This document shows positions 1-9,249 of a stretch of 20,886 nucleotides of DNA, piece by piece; position 1 is the first letter of the stretch; the number at the start of each line of letters is the position of its first letter. Where the stretch lies: contig JBNGIQ010006081.1 of NCBI GenBank assembly GCA_049999765.1, forward strand, positions 1 to 20,886, written 5' to 3'. The DNA comes from Phaeoceros laevis. Its lineage: Eukaryota; Anthocerotophyta; Anthocerotopsida; Notothyladales. Below the pieces are notes generated by a model. The model was not told where the DNA came from. It saw only the letters and a list, made by a program, of their open reading frames with translations, and searched no databases. A program made the position numbers and the translations under genes.

Positions 1-26
1 GTAATGTTTATTTCGGCAAAGTTGTA

Positions 27-124
27 TGCTGCCGGTCACCCATTGTGCGCGGCTCCCAGGTTGAACTAGGGTAGCCACCATCTTTCTCTAAAACGAGAAG
101 ATGGTTTAGCTATGGTTGGCATGC
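27..124 (+). repeat. 98-nt dispersed element, copy A
   Basis: This stretch matches 10472-10569, and both copies are 98 nt by my alignment. They share the left block TGCTGCCGGTCA, the middle block CCCAGG-TGAACTAGG and the right block TGGTTGGC-TGC. The centre can form a hairpin: CCATCTTTCTC pairs with GAGAAGATGG across a TAAAAC loop, with one bulge. The left CCGGTCA can pair with the right TGGTTGG using G-U pairs. It could be a structured RNA or part of a dispersed repeat. I do not recognise it as a known RNA family. Confidence 0.5.
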
Positions 125-242
125 GATACTTTTACCGAGATAAACTCTTCCCTTATCTTATTTAATATTCACGACTCAAACATTTAAAATTAGTTACGGT
201 CGTTTTAGTAAAATAATGTTGGGGGTAGCTTGTGTGGAATAT

Positions 243-302
243 AACGGAAGTTGTTATGGCGGAAGTTATCATAGCGGAAGTTTCCGTGGCGGAAGTTATC
301 GT
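243..302 (+). repeat. 15-bp tandem array (4 units)
   Basis: Four 15-bp units run head to tail, with consensus GGCGGAAGTTATCRT, starting at 243, 258, 273 and 288. As the unit is a multiple of three, one frame reads as repeats of Ala-Glu-Val-Ile/Ser-Val/Ile. The surrounding 85-codon frame has no other protein-like feature, so I read this as a minisatellite rather than a gene. Confidence 0.8.
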
Positions 303-965
303 AATGAGCAGTCCAAATGACTATATGTGGGCTTTTTATATGGCTGCTTTCAGGGTAATTTTCTTGGCTACATTTAAGAGTGTGTGGTTGTCGTTTGGAA
401 TTGGTACTGATAACATATTCTGGCCCGTACTAGGTGGATTAGTATGGAGGCCAATGTTATGTAGCTGGTTTTGCCCGCTGTGTGAATGAGTATTGTAAAG
501 TTGCTCAACTTGCGTGAGTTACGGCGGCTTGGTCCGCGAGGTAGTCGTGTTGTGATCTGATTGTAAATGTGTACCTTATGCCCTGAGTGTTCACATTAGA
601 CGTGGTGGCGTCGTGGAGGTAAGTGAGACAAATTGGTGTGTCCGACTTTGGACCTGCAAATCAGGTGTTTGCGTTCAGTCCGGCCGAATTTTGTTCACTG
701 TATGAGCGGAGCGTTTCCAATCTGCTTCTGCTATAGTAGGTCATCGATGTCGTCAATTACGCTGTGCCAGCAGTGATTTCTGGTAGTGCTTCCTTGTAAG
801 CTGGGCTTAGAGCTGGTTGATCATTGTTGATCACTGTGCGGTGTTTTGCCAAATAAGGTACCACTACGGTCGTTCCTGCAGCGAGTTGATACATGTTTTT
901 GGACTTCTGCAGGCTTGTGCAGGCTTTTGCAGGCACTAATGCATTGCGGAGGGCAACTACCTAGC

Positions 966-1182
966 GGGCATGTAGTCAAATTGTGGTGAGTTGGAAGGTG
1001 TTCTGTTGGTTTTTGACAACTGGTGTTTGACAGCAAGCTTTTATGGCCCGGTTTGAATGAAATTGCTGAGACGTTCTAATTTTTGTGGGCATGTATCATA
1101 TTGTGGTGGCATCCTGGGTTGGAAGGTGTTCTCCTGGTGTATGACAACCAGTGTGAGACATCCAGTGTGAGACAGCAAACTT
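966..1182 (+). repeat. Diverged tandem duplication of about 80-100 bp
   Basis: The segment 966-1042 recurs in altered form at 1085-1182. Shared blocks in the same order are GGGCATGTA, ATTGTGGTG, GTTGGAAGGTGTTCT, TGACAAC and GAGACAGCAA/TTGACAGCAA followed by a T-rich end. The second copy has small internal insertions, including a doubled CCAGTGTGAGACA motif. No function is apparent. Confidence 0.65.
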
Positions 1183-1247
1183 TGTCTGCCTGGCTGCTGA
1201 ATATGCTGATTCTGTGGAACCATGTCTTCTCCGTGTTATGGTTTTGG

Positions 1248-1500
1248 TCAGGTATTATTGGAAGCTGCCAGTTAAGTTTTCTCTGTACTGCGTGCTGAAA
1301 TGATTGATGATCAACCGCATTGTTTTTGTCAGGTATTGTTGGAGGCTGCCACCCATCGATTTGATGGTGAGGACTTTTGGCTTCTTTGCCAACATTCAGG
1401 AGTCAGCATCTATGTAGCATATCGATATTACTGTGAGGTATTACTGGCCGTGCTTACTGGTCAGGTATTATTGGAGGCTGCCACCCATAGATGTGATGGT
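1248..1500 (+). repeat. Three spaced copies of a 40-bp repeat
   Basis: TCAGGTATTRTTGGARGCTGCCA occurs at 1248, 1329 and 1461. The second and third copies extend to about 40 bp with CCCATMGATNTGATGGT and are close to identical. Spacing is 81 and 132 bp, so this is not a simple tandem array. It looks like small local duplications. Confidence 0.75.
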
Positions 1501-1911
1501 TGACCAGGTAGGTGGAAGTAAGTCTTGACTGCGCAAAATTTGTTGCATTTGAAAACAGATGGTTGTCCTAGTGATCCCCATGTGATATGGGCGCATTTTT
1601 GAGTTACGAAGACCGCGTGCGTTATTTTCTGACTATCGTGTTGACGGGTCTCGCAAGTGGTAGCAAGAATTGGCATGCAGATGGCATCTCTAAGTCACTG
1701 AAACAAAAGTCATTGTATATCAAAGCAGTAGCCAGCATCATTGTGAGACTGCATCATTGTCAGACATCATTGGGAGCTTCATGAAGACCGTTACGTGAAG
1801 GCTGTCTTCATTGGTTAGTGCTGGTCGGTCTGAATTCGTAAACTCAAAGCATGTGCAATAGGATTTGTGTGCATCAGACGACAAGAATAAATACTTACAA
1901 ATGATCTGTAT

Positions 1912-2718
1912 TCAATCATGGTCTGCGCTAGATTGACTCCTAAGGTGCATATGAAAGCTCTGAGCAGATGTGGATCGGCCACTGAATGTGAAGTCTGAGG
2001 CATCATCCTCGTATTCGGAGGATCCTAGGTGAGAAAAACTATTGTCCTCTGAGTTTGATTCTTCCGAGGTATCTTGTAAAAAACGTGGTGTGGTGTCTCT
2101 AATGTGAGCTACAAGGTCAAAAGCAAATGCTGCTATTTTCTGAGGTTCCTGTGCATACAATTGTGGTAAAGTTGATGCCATTCTAAGTAATTCTGAATGC
2201 CTAAATCTGACTACCTCGTTGAGAAGGCAACTGAAGATCATTTGTGACTCCACATCGGTGACTTCTTCATGACAAAGGTGGCATGGTGACTGGGAGTTGC
2301 CTTTCTGCTGCATCCATGTGTGTCTGTTGGACCAAGTTGTTGCTTGCAATCTGATTTGTATAAGCGCTTTTATATGGGAAAACGGGAGTACTTGCTGTAG
2401 GCAAAGTCGTGGAATCCCACCACTGTTGAGCATATAGATCCTTTGCTTTTCAGAGATGGCTGCTATGTTCCAAATATACTGAATATAGGCCCGTCTGATA
2501 AGCTCAGGTGTTAGCTGATGCAATTGGTAACCTTCTAAGCCCCATTTTGACAGCAAGGTATGCCAACTCCCCATCCAACCCATATGATTGTGTTCTTCTA
2601 GGTTGCAGAATGTCTGAAGCGCAATGTTTGGTAATCTATGGGAAGGAAGCATCGCCAGCTGTTGTAGAAATTGAGCTGTACAGATGGCTTCGATTTCTAC
2701 TGAACAGATGTGATGGAT
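1912..2718 (-). mobile_element. LINE-type reverse transcriptase, C-terminal fragment
   Basis: On the minus strand an open frame runs from an upstream TAA (2719-2721) to a stop at 1912; an internal ATG at 2652 gives 246 residues. It matches in layout the C-terminal part of LINE polymerases that lies after the catalytic palm. A helical region contains a W-x3-L-x2-W-x-L pattern (HTLLSKWGLEGYQL). It is followed by an IRLQATTW motif and then a zinc-knuckle-like CHLCHEE...C with the first two cysteines two residues apart. A 60-residue Glu/Asp/Ser-rich tail ends the frame. The catalytic YxDD region and the endonuclease are absent, so this is 5'-truncated. The decayed element at 19265-20114 aligns in the same order (FLQQLAMLPSHRLPNIA against YIQRMLTMTEDRLPIIA). 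The frame itself has no stop, suggesting a younger insertion than that one. Confidence 0.65.
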
Positions 2719-2720
2719 TT

Positions 2721-3505
2721 ATGTCACGGAACACTATGGATTTTGCCAACTATACGCCATACATGCTGCCAGACCAAGGCGAACTGAAGGCCTTCTTTGG
2801 AATGCTTAGGCGGCTTGGGTATTCACACCGAATCCGAGGGTGGTATGGGCTAATTAAAAAGTTGCTTGAGCTGGCTATGGAGCCTGATTGTGGCTTTGCC
2901 TGGGATATTGATCGTAGAGCGGACTGGGCCCAACTTATGGATGTTGTGATGGAGATACAGCATTTCGATAGGCACATCTTAACACATGGAAAGACAATGA
3001 GCCATGTTCATGGGAAGGAGATGAGCAATGTTCCACTCCGGTTTTTAACCAAGGACCAACATGAAGATAGCTTGAGGGAGTGGCAGCATCGGCGTTCAGA
3101 CCGAGGGTGGATGAAGCCTCAGTCATCATTCTCCTACAAAACTGCCGAGCTAGAAGCCGAGGAGCACAAAACTGCCAAGCTAGAGGCGCACATCCGACCC
3201 TTCCAGAGGAGCATCCAGATGGTAGACCAAATGGTTGCAAAAGATGAAGCCCAAGCAGCAGAAGATGAAGCCGAGGCAGCTGAGGAGGAGCTGAGAGAGG
3301 CAAGGTTGGGAATGGGGAGGACCCTTACCTCTGTTGTTTCTTCTCTTNNNNNNNNNNAAGGTTGGGAATGGGGAGGACCCTTACCTCTGTTGTTTCTTCT
3401 CTTACTGACCGCATGGATTCTATGTTCAAGCTTGTGGAGACTCTAGCGCAAGAAGTTGGAGAGTGTCAGGACAGGAGGAAGGGGAGCCAGAAAGGATGGA
3501 GCTAG
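2721..3505 (+). CDS. Unrecognised coiled-coil protein, broken by assembly gap
   Basis: I do not recognise this protein. A frame can be read from the ATG at 2721. It continues open further upstream, but there it overlaps the oppositely oriented LINE fragment, which has the better coding evidence, so I start it here. The first 115 or so residues are mixed, with aromatic-rich stretches (MLRRLGYSHRIRGWYGLI). The C-terminal part (from about 3130) is a Glu/Ala/Lys-rich coiled coil with heptad-like repeats (KTAELEAEEHKTAKLEA). The frame is interrupted by a 10-N gap at 3348-3357 whose two flanks are the same 46 bp. If one copy and the Ns are treated as artefact, the reading frame continues as TDRMDSMFKLVETLAQEV to tandem TAG stops at 3503. 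A gag-like or ORF1-like role in a retroelement is possible but is only a guess. Confidence 0.35.
3302..3403. other. 10-N gap flanked by identical 46-bp ends
   Basis: Bases 3302-3347 and 3358-3403 are identical over 46 bp, separated by exactly ten N. This is the pattern of two overlapping contig ends that a scaffolder placed side by side without merging. It is probably not a biological duplication. Removing one copy plus the Ns (56 bp) restores continuity of the surrounding plus-strand frame. Confidence 0.9.
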
Positions 3506-3601
3506 TAGCCGCGGGACTCGCACCCGCGGGTAGGCTTCCATCAACTGCATCTATACAACAAAACTTGGTAACTATACAAGCGAAAGCAAACAAGCCAACT
3601 T

Positions 3602-4938
3602 CAGGCTTCTGCGACCCCTTCCACCTCCCTCAGTCCCTTTCAGCCAGGTCCGGCCTGGGGCGCCACTCCGCTGGCCTAGCTCCTCGCGTATCGCCAGGAC
3701 GCTGCAGCTGTGCGCTCTGGCTTGCACCTATCCCTGAATCCTCTCCCCGCAACCCTGGCGCAACACTCAACCTCACCGCCTTCACCGGTACCGTTCCAGG
3801 AGCCTCCGCTAAGTGCCCAACCTGCTAACAGTGCCCCCACCACTCCCACCGTCAGACCTAGTTGGATGGACGAGATCATGCAGGCCTACTTGGCCAGCAA
3901 CAACAAAGACATCGACAAAGTTCTTTGTAGGATCCCGTCACAAAGAAAGGTCCAATTGTTGTTGGACTGCCTCCTCCGCGCCCCATGCTATATTGCTGAC
4001 GAGTCTGTTCACGTTCCCCTGAGAAATGCCACCCGCCAACCCGCAGGCAGGAGCTCAGAAATGAGCTGTCTGTTGAACTCCACTAGCGCACTCTGGAGGA
4101 GCAACGCTGGCACTGCTGCTATGCTCACTGTTTTGCTCTCTAATGATGTTGCCGCCATGCGAAGGCTCGCCCCCAAGTTTGACAGATTCCTCAGCGGAAG
4201 ATTGTGCAAGCACCGGTTTTCGTAGACAAGCTGGCAGACCTACGGGCCCTCACGCACAAGGCTCAAGTACAATGCCTTGAAGAAGGTAATCAATTTTCCG
4301 TCCGCAACTATTGCATGAAAGATTTTCAACTTCTTGCGCTTGAGTCTCTGGCCAGCGAGATTTGGAGTTGGGAGAATGCATCACTTGAAGGTGCCATCGC
4401 TCCGGAGGCTGGCCTCTCTCAACCTGACGTCATCACCAACGCCCAAGGCGAGCCAGTCCAACCTAACTTTTCTTCTTCCTTCCCACTGTCCTTTCATATT
4501 CCAGACTTTTTCTCATCACTCACTGCTGACTTTCCTCTACGCCTGCTCGCCACTGTTCCCTTTGGAAAAGGAAGCACACGGCGAATCCTTGCTAAGCTCA
4601 GAAAGCTGCATATCGTTGCAGCGCTCGTCACTAACATCAACAAGGCTTACACGCAATTTCTGATTGCCTTGCGCAACCCCCACTACGCTAACTACCTTTG
4701 CTCCCTACCGTTTCTAACACGCAAAACGGATGACCCCGGTCAAAAACATATCCGCCTATGCTTTGTTTACTCCGAGAAACACGTCCGCCCCGTCACACCT
4801 AACCGCTTATCTTCTCCTACACCCCCTAACCTAAATCCCATCCAAGTTGTCGTAGGCTGTCGCGTAGAGCTTTCTGGCTTTGGAGATGATAGTGAGGTAA
4901 ACTCCGAAAAGTTCAGCATGCTTAGCATGATAGATTAA
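3602..4938 (+). pseudogene. Unrecognised Pro/Ser/Thr-rich frame, frameshifted
   Basis: I do not recognise the product. From 3602 one frame reads a Pro/Ser/Thr-rich linker with a single TAG (about 3677-3679). It then continues without stop into a more globular part from about 3866 (SWMDEIMQAYLASNN, then RKVQLLLDCLLRAPCY) to a TAG at 4223. A second frame, entered near 4195-4204, continues directly (IVQAPVFVDKLADLRALTHK) to TAA at 4936-4938. The protein-like character passes smoothly from one frame to the other, so a one-base loss or two-base gain near 4200 is likely. The C-terminal 245 codons include aromatic/basic segments (ILAKLRKLHIVAALVTNINK). The end lies about 70 bp before an A-run. It could be an internal ORF of a retroelement or a broken host gene. 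Confidence 0.35.
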
Positions 4939-5006
4939 AGTAGGTAAAGGGGTAAATCCCCTTATGCAATGTTTTTTTCCTTTACTTATAAAGTGCCAAA
5001 GTCGCC

Positions 5007-5016
5007 AAAAAAAAAA
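5007..5016 (+). other. A-run after frame ending at 4938
   Basis: Ten consecutive A follow AAGTCGCC, 70 bp after the stop of the preceding frame. It may be the poly(A) tail of a retrotransposed copy or simply a homopolymer. No flanking target-site duplication was identified. Confidence 0.3.
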
Positions 5017-5072
5017 GGAAGACAAGAAGCCGGCTTGAATTGACTAGAAGGAAAAGCAGCCTCGTCACAGAT

Positions 5073-7666
5073 ATGTGTACTCGTTATGGAGCAGATGAAG
5101 ACCAGGTGCACGGACAAACCAACTCTAATGCTGGCGGTGCGGAGAGGTGTCGTATGGAGGATAGTGATGGCTTAGGAGGAGAAGAACAAAACGAGGGGGG
5201 GTGATGCAGATACTCCCCCGCCGGTGCCTGAGTCGCAACGACAGCCACTCCCCACAGTGACTGCAGGAGCACATCCTAAGGAGGCCGCTACGAGCCTGCA
5301 AGCCCGGAAGCAGAGGCAAATTATTTCCAGCGCTCAAAAAATTGCTAGGGAAAGGAGAATAGCTGTGCACTGTGAAAAGGATGTTCTTTGCGCGGACTTG
5401 AAGAAACCATGCTGCAAAAAGATGTGCCTTGATGGGCTTCGGTCTTGGAGGCTTGGCGACATGAGAACAAGTTTTTTTATGAAGACCAAAGGTGAGCAGG
5501 AGACATTTCTTGAAGCGCAGATATGGATGCTGGGGGACCCTAATGACGAGGCCAACAGCAACTTTGCCGGCAGTGACCACGACGGTGCTGGTGAGGGATC
5601 AGATGCCGGTGACAGCATCGACTGTTTGCCCAACTGGGATGCAAGACAACGTAGGAACAGAAAGGGTCGCCGCCACATGCAGTGAGGCTTAGATGCTGAT
5701 GACGAAGACAATGAAGACGGCGAAGAAGAAAAGGTTGGCCACTGTTTTGAAAATAGAGTGCAAGAGATAAACCACCCCATCTGTGTCAGGGCTTTTCGCA
5801 ACATTTTTTGCTTGGGGCACAAGAGATACATGAATGCCAAGGAAAGGGTGGCCAAAGGCTTACGGTATACATACATCCCCACACCAGGGAAGCATCATAC
5901 ATGGTATGGATGGGAGGCCGTGGAATGGATGAGTTCGTTTTTCAAGAAAGTTTGCGAGAGCCTGCCAACAACAAGATTTACCGTCTGCCAGACTCCTACT
6001 ACAAGGAAGAAATCTACATGCTATACAAAAGGGATCGTATTAATGCAGGCGTCCAGCACATTCACTATAGTTACTTCTGCAAGATATGGCTTGAGCGCTA
6101 CCCAACCGTGAAAATACCAGTATGTAATAGGCTTTCCATTTGATCTGTGTGCACGAAGTTGAAACTAGACATCAAGAAGCCACCGGCCAGCACTGTGAAT
6201 GAATAACAACGGTGTGGGCTTGCGCCGACCGCCGACTATATAGTTGGTAAGATCCTGCGGCTTTGAAACTTGCTCATTACCTGACATGTTTGTTTTCGTG
6301 GTACCGGATGTCCGGGCTTCTATGGTACCTTATGTCAAGGCCGAGCATCCGGCTTGGTACCGGATGTCCAGGTCGGGCTTCCTTGGTACCGGATGTCCAG
6401 GCCGGGCATCCGGCCTAGTACCAGATGTCAAGGTCGGGCTTCCTTGGTACCGGATGTCCAGGCCGGGCTTCCTTAGTACCGGATGTCCGGAGCGGCATGG
6501 TACTGGATGTCCAGGCCGGGTTTCCTTGGTACCGGATGTCCAAGCCGGATGCTGGATATCCGGTACCAAGCCGGATGCCGGATGTCGGATGTCCGGTACC
6601 AGGCCGGATGACCGGTACCCGGATGGATGCCGGATGTCCGGTACCAGGCCGGATGGTACAATGTCCGGTACCAGGCCGGATGCCGGATGTCCGGTACCAG
6701 GCTCTGCCAGGGCAGCACCTAGCTGGGCCGAATGTCCGATACCTGTGAGCAGCGGTGTTACAACACGAAACTATATTTGAACCAATCTTTGACAGTCATG
6801 GAATTGTATGTGCTGCAGAGGAATGTTTGGAGGACTTGCAATTACACAGGGAGTAGCAAGCGCTGGAGCGTGAGAAGCTTGCTAAGCATAGGTCGAATTG
6901 CTATGGGAAGCCGTCTGATTATCTGGGCATAGCTATTGATGGGATGGACCAGAAGAAAACAGAGATACCTCACTTTCGAAGAACACCAAAGGACAAGGAA
7001 AATGCACAATTCATCAACGTTCACGTGGTTGGTTGTTTAGTGTTCAATGGCATTTTCAGAGCTAACGTTTTCTTGAACTACCCCAACATACGGAATGATG
7101 GGAACTTGACAATAGCTAGCTATCATCCAGCATGTTCTGAACACATGGGAAGGGCCGTTGCCTCAGGTGCTCTACTTGCAGCTTGACAACACAGCTAGAG
7201 AAAGCAAGAACACCCTGTTGTTCAATTACCTCAGTATGTTGGTGGAGAAGAGGGTTTTCAGGAAGATCAAGGTTGGGTTTCTTTTGGTCGGCCACACGCA
7301 TGATCAGATAGACCAGATGTTTAGCATGTTCTCTGTGACTATTCGTGGGAAGGATGCATCCAGCCTCCCACAGTTGTCTGCACTCATTGAGTGTGCATAC
7401 ACACCGAAGCCAACCATATACCTCTTGAAGGAGGTACCAAATTTCGGGGATTCATTTGGCCACAGGGAGAGCTAGCAGCTGAAAAGGCCGACCCAACTGT
7501 GGATCACCTCAGCAACCAGTATTTCCAACACCAGTTCAAGATAAGCAGGAAGAAGCAAGAATCCGGCGAAGTTGCCACAGTGCTCAGGGGCAAACAGTTT
7601 TCAGATGGCAAGTTCTGGGCACCAAAACATGGTCTAAAATTTCTTCTACGCATTACAAGACGGTGA
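5073..7666 (+). pseudogene. Decayed transposase-like gene, DUF7869-type core
   Basis: Pieces in all three frames, read in order, form one protein. The N-terminus starts at ATG 5073 and becomes acidic. A cysteine cluster follows (KKPCCKKMCLDGL, about 5401-5439), then an ICVRAFRNIF block (5782 on) and YRLPDSYYKEEIYMLY (about 5975). Next come VCTKLKLDIKK (to 6206), DYLGIAIDGMDQKKTEIPHF (around 6944), LYLQLDNTARESKN (about 7173) and VGHTHDQIDQMFSMFS (about 7287). The QLDN...N and GHTH..ID.MF blocks are what I associate with the DUF7869 family of transposon-borne proteins; the catalytic mechanism is not something I can state. Lesions: an extra G in a G7 run (5195-5201), TGA 5683, a frameshift near 5870-5890, TGA 6141, TAA 6204 followed by the minisatellite, TAG 6854, a 4-bp duplication at 7113-7120, and a frameshift near 7440-7470. 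Terminal inverted repeats were not found. Confidence 0.7.
6299..6736 (+). repeat. GGTACC/CCGGATGTCC minisatellite inside transposase-like gene
   Basis: About 440 bp made of short units built from GGTACCGGATGTCCAGGCC and GGGCTTCCTT (roughly 28-29 bp) in the left half. The right half uses rearranged units such as GCCGGATGTCCGGTACCAGG. KpnI-type GGTACC motifs recur throughout. The repeat keeps several frames open on both strands, producing spurious proteins with recurrent GTGCPG or VPDV-like motifs. It lies exactly between two parts of the decayed transposase-like gene (last upstream block ends about 6206, next begins about 6781). Confidence 0.9.
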
Positions 7667-7930
7667 AATTTTTGCGGCCCCTTTAGTCCCTCTTCAGGTG
7701 TGTTCCTGTGTACATACATACATACAGTTTTTATACTGCAAGAAATGTATGAAGACATTGCCTCTTACAAGGTCCTGTCATTGCGAAAGTGAGCCTAACA
7801 TTTCGTGGCCTGTGCAGGAATGCAACTTTGACCCTTCAAAAAAATGAGTTGGTACATTGCTATGTAAGTGACCCGTTCAGGTCAGAAGACCTTTCAAAGA
7901 GGGATTCACAAAGAACGTAACAACCAGGTA

Positions 7931-8285
7931 GGCTTAGTCCTCTATTAAGGCAACCTGGGCATGGGAAGATGTCATCATGACATTAACCACGTCCGACTGC
8001 TGAAGGAGCGAAAGTGCCTTACCACAAGAGGGTAGAGCAACGGGCAGTCAGCATTTCAAGCTGCCGGGCAGCATACCGAACTGCTTGGTGAGTAACAAAT
8101 TCCTTTATAACGGAATTTTCAACTGTGTAGCAGCCAGCTGGGCTGAGTCCTTTCTTGTGGCAGTCTAGACAGGGCTGGATGCAATCATAACATCAGCCAT
8201 CTCTATATGCCAAAGGGATAGCGTATTCATAGCGTTGGAAAGACCACAAATCGAACTGCTGGGCAATATTGCGAACAGCAAGACA
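7931..8285 (+). repeat. Two strongly diverged 150-200 bp copies
   Basis: The segment starting GGCTTAGTCC at 7931 resembles the one starting GGCTGAGTCC at 8140. Matching blocks in order include the G-rich GCATGGGAAGATGTCATCATGACATTA versus GGCTGGATGCAATCATAACATCA. At the end, GGGCAGCATACCGAACTGCTTGG (from 8066) matches GGGCAATATTGCGAACAGCAAG (from 8261). Identity is low, so this is an old duplication at best. Confidence 0.4.
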
Positions 8286-8898
8286 TGACCAGAAATGAGA
8301 ACATGGTATGTAGGAACTTTATAAAATTCTGTCATCCTGGAACAGGTGGTAGCAGTCCGTTCAGAAGGTCGGCAGGTATTGTATGGCTTGAAGGGCTAAT
8401 ACTAACATGGAACATTCCATGTAGTTTCAGTCCATTGCCACTTTTGTGTGCACAAAGATGTGCGAAACTAAATGCTAGAAAACTTGAAGCATTCAAAACG
8501 AAAGTGTCCAGGGCTAGCTTTCAAGACAAGTTCACCAGTCCCTCTTGGACAGCAGCAAAACATCGAGCAGGCGTCTGCAGGGTGAGAGCAGACCTCCAGC
8601 CCCCCTTCATCAGTACCAAAGGGCTTTCATCGACCAGGTTTCTAGCAGCCATTGGTAGACCTTGCTCCTGCAGGACTTTTGTACATTCAACTTGCATGGA
8701 AATAAAGAAACATTGACGATTTCCTTACAAAGCATTGTTGGATATGGTACCAAGGGCAACTTGTGCCAAGATTCCAAAGCCAAGTGAAGTCCCAGAGACA
8801 ACATGTGTCAAGGAGACATCGAAGCATGCTTGCAGGAATCATTCCAGGTATGACTTCCAAGACTAGCATTCTTGCAACACGCAGTTCAAGTCCTTGCA

Positions 8899-9144
8899 TC
8901 ACCCAAAACGTTGGTTAGTAACGACTTCAAATGAGTAGCAAGGAAACAATACTGAATAATCAGGAAGGCACCACTTGAGGGGAGATGTAGACATCAGGGA
9001 AAGAGTATAATCTGAAGCAAAAGACAGCAGAGGAGCACCATCTTGCATTTGAAAGAAAAGAGGGAGTACAAGGTACGTCAACAGTACCTGCTGGGACATG
9101 GTGACTAGTGTAGCAATGCTGAGTTGAGACAAGCTCTTTATCAT
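8899..9144 (-). CDS. Possible small hydrophobic protein (weak)
   Basis: On the minus strand an ATG at 9144 opens an 81-residue frame ending at 8899. Its N-terminal 32 residues are largely hydrophobic (LVTMSQQVLLTYLVLPLFF) and could be a signal or membrane segment. A TATAAAA element lies about 100 bp upstream with a pyrimidine-rich stretch between. A possible splice donor (CAG/GTACTG) occurs inside the hydrophobic part, so the real product could differ. No family is recognised. It may well be a chance frame. Confidence 0.15.
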   Translation of the reverse strand: MIKSLSQLSIATLVTMSQQVLLTYLVLPLFFQMQDGAPLLSFASDYTLSLMSTSPLKWCLPDYSVLFPCYSFEVVTNQRFG

Positions 9145-9242
9145 ATAGTGACGCTGTATAGAGTGGGAATGTGAGCGAGACGAGGAGGCAGACAAAGGGT
9201 CCTGGAATGGAAGGACTGAAAAAACTCTGGGTGTGGTGCAGG

Positions 9243-9249
9243 TTTTATA
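9243..9249 (-). promoter_or_regulatory. TATA-box-like element
   Basis: TATAAAA on the minus strand, in the context CACTATAAAACC. A pyrimidine-rich tract and an ATG follow within 100 bp. The match to the RNA polymerase II TATA consensus is good, but such heptamers occur by chance and no transcript is known. Confidence 0.22.

Larger units (their letters stand above)
1..1911. other. Gene-free stretch with short repeats
   Basis: No reading frame here looks like a protein of a known family. The open frames are short and of low complexity. The recognisable structure is three local repeat sets and one copy of a 98-nt element, listed separately. Between them (about 303-965 and 1501-1911) I see only moderately AT-rich unique sequence. 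The LINE fragment that begins at 1912 on the minus strand has its 3' side pointing into this region, so 1501-1911 may contain its untranslated tail, but I see no poly(T) run that would prove it. Confidence 0.5.

Noticed and set aside
3509-3529. Hairpin CCGCGGG-ACTCGCA-CCCGCGG resembling a minus-strand tRNA T-arm
   Set aside because: The B-box-like match has a mismatch and there is no A-box, anticodon arm or acceptor pairing on the minus strand. It is just a GC-rich hairpin in coding-like DNA.
5334-5882. 182-codon minus-strand frame
   Set aside because: It is antisense to the decayed transposase-like gene, which has clear family blocks on the plus strand.
6244-6780. 178-codon plus-strand frame with repeated GTGCPG motifs, and matching minus-strand frames
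   Set aside because: It is produced entirely by the GGTACC/CCGGATGTCC minisatellite; openness in several frames on both strands shows it is not a protein gene.
8285-8716. 143-codon plus-strand frame
   Set aside because: Composition is not protein-like, there is no motif or conserved neighbour, and a minus-strand alternative is equally open.
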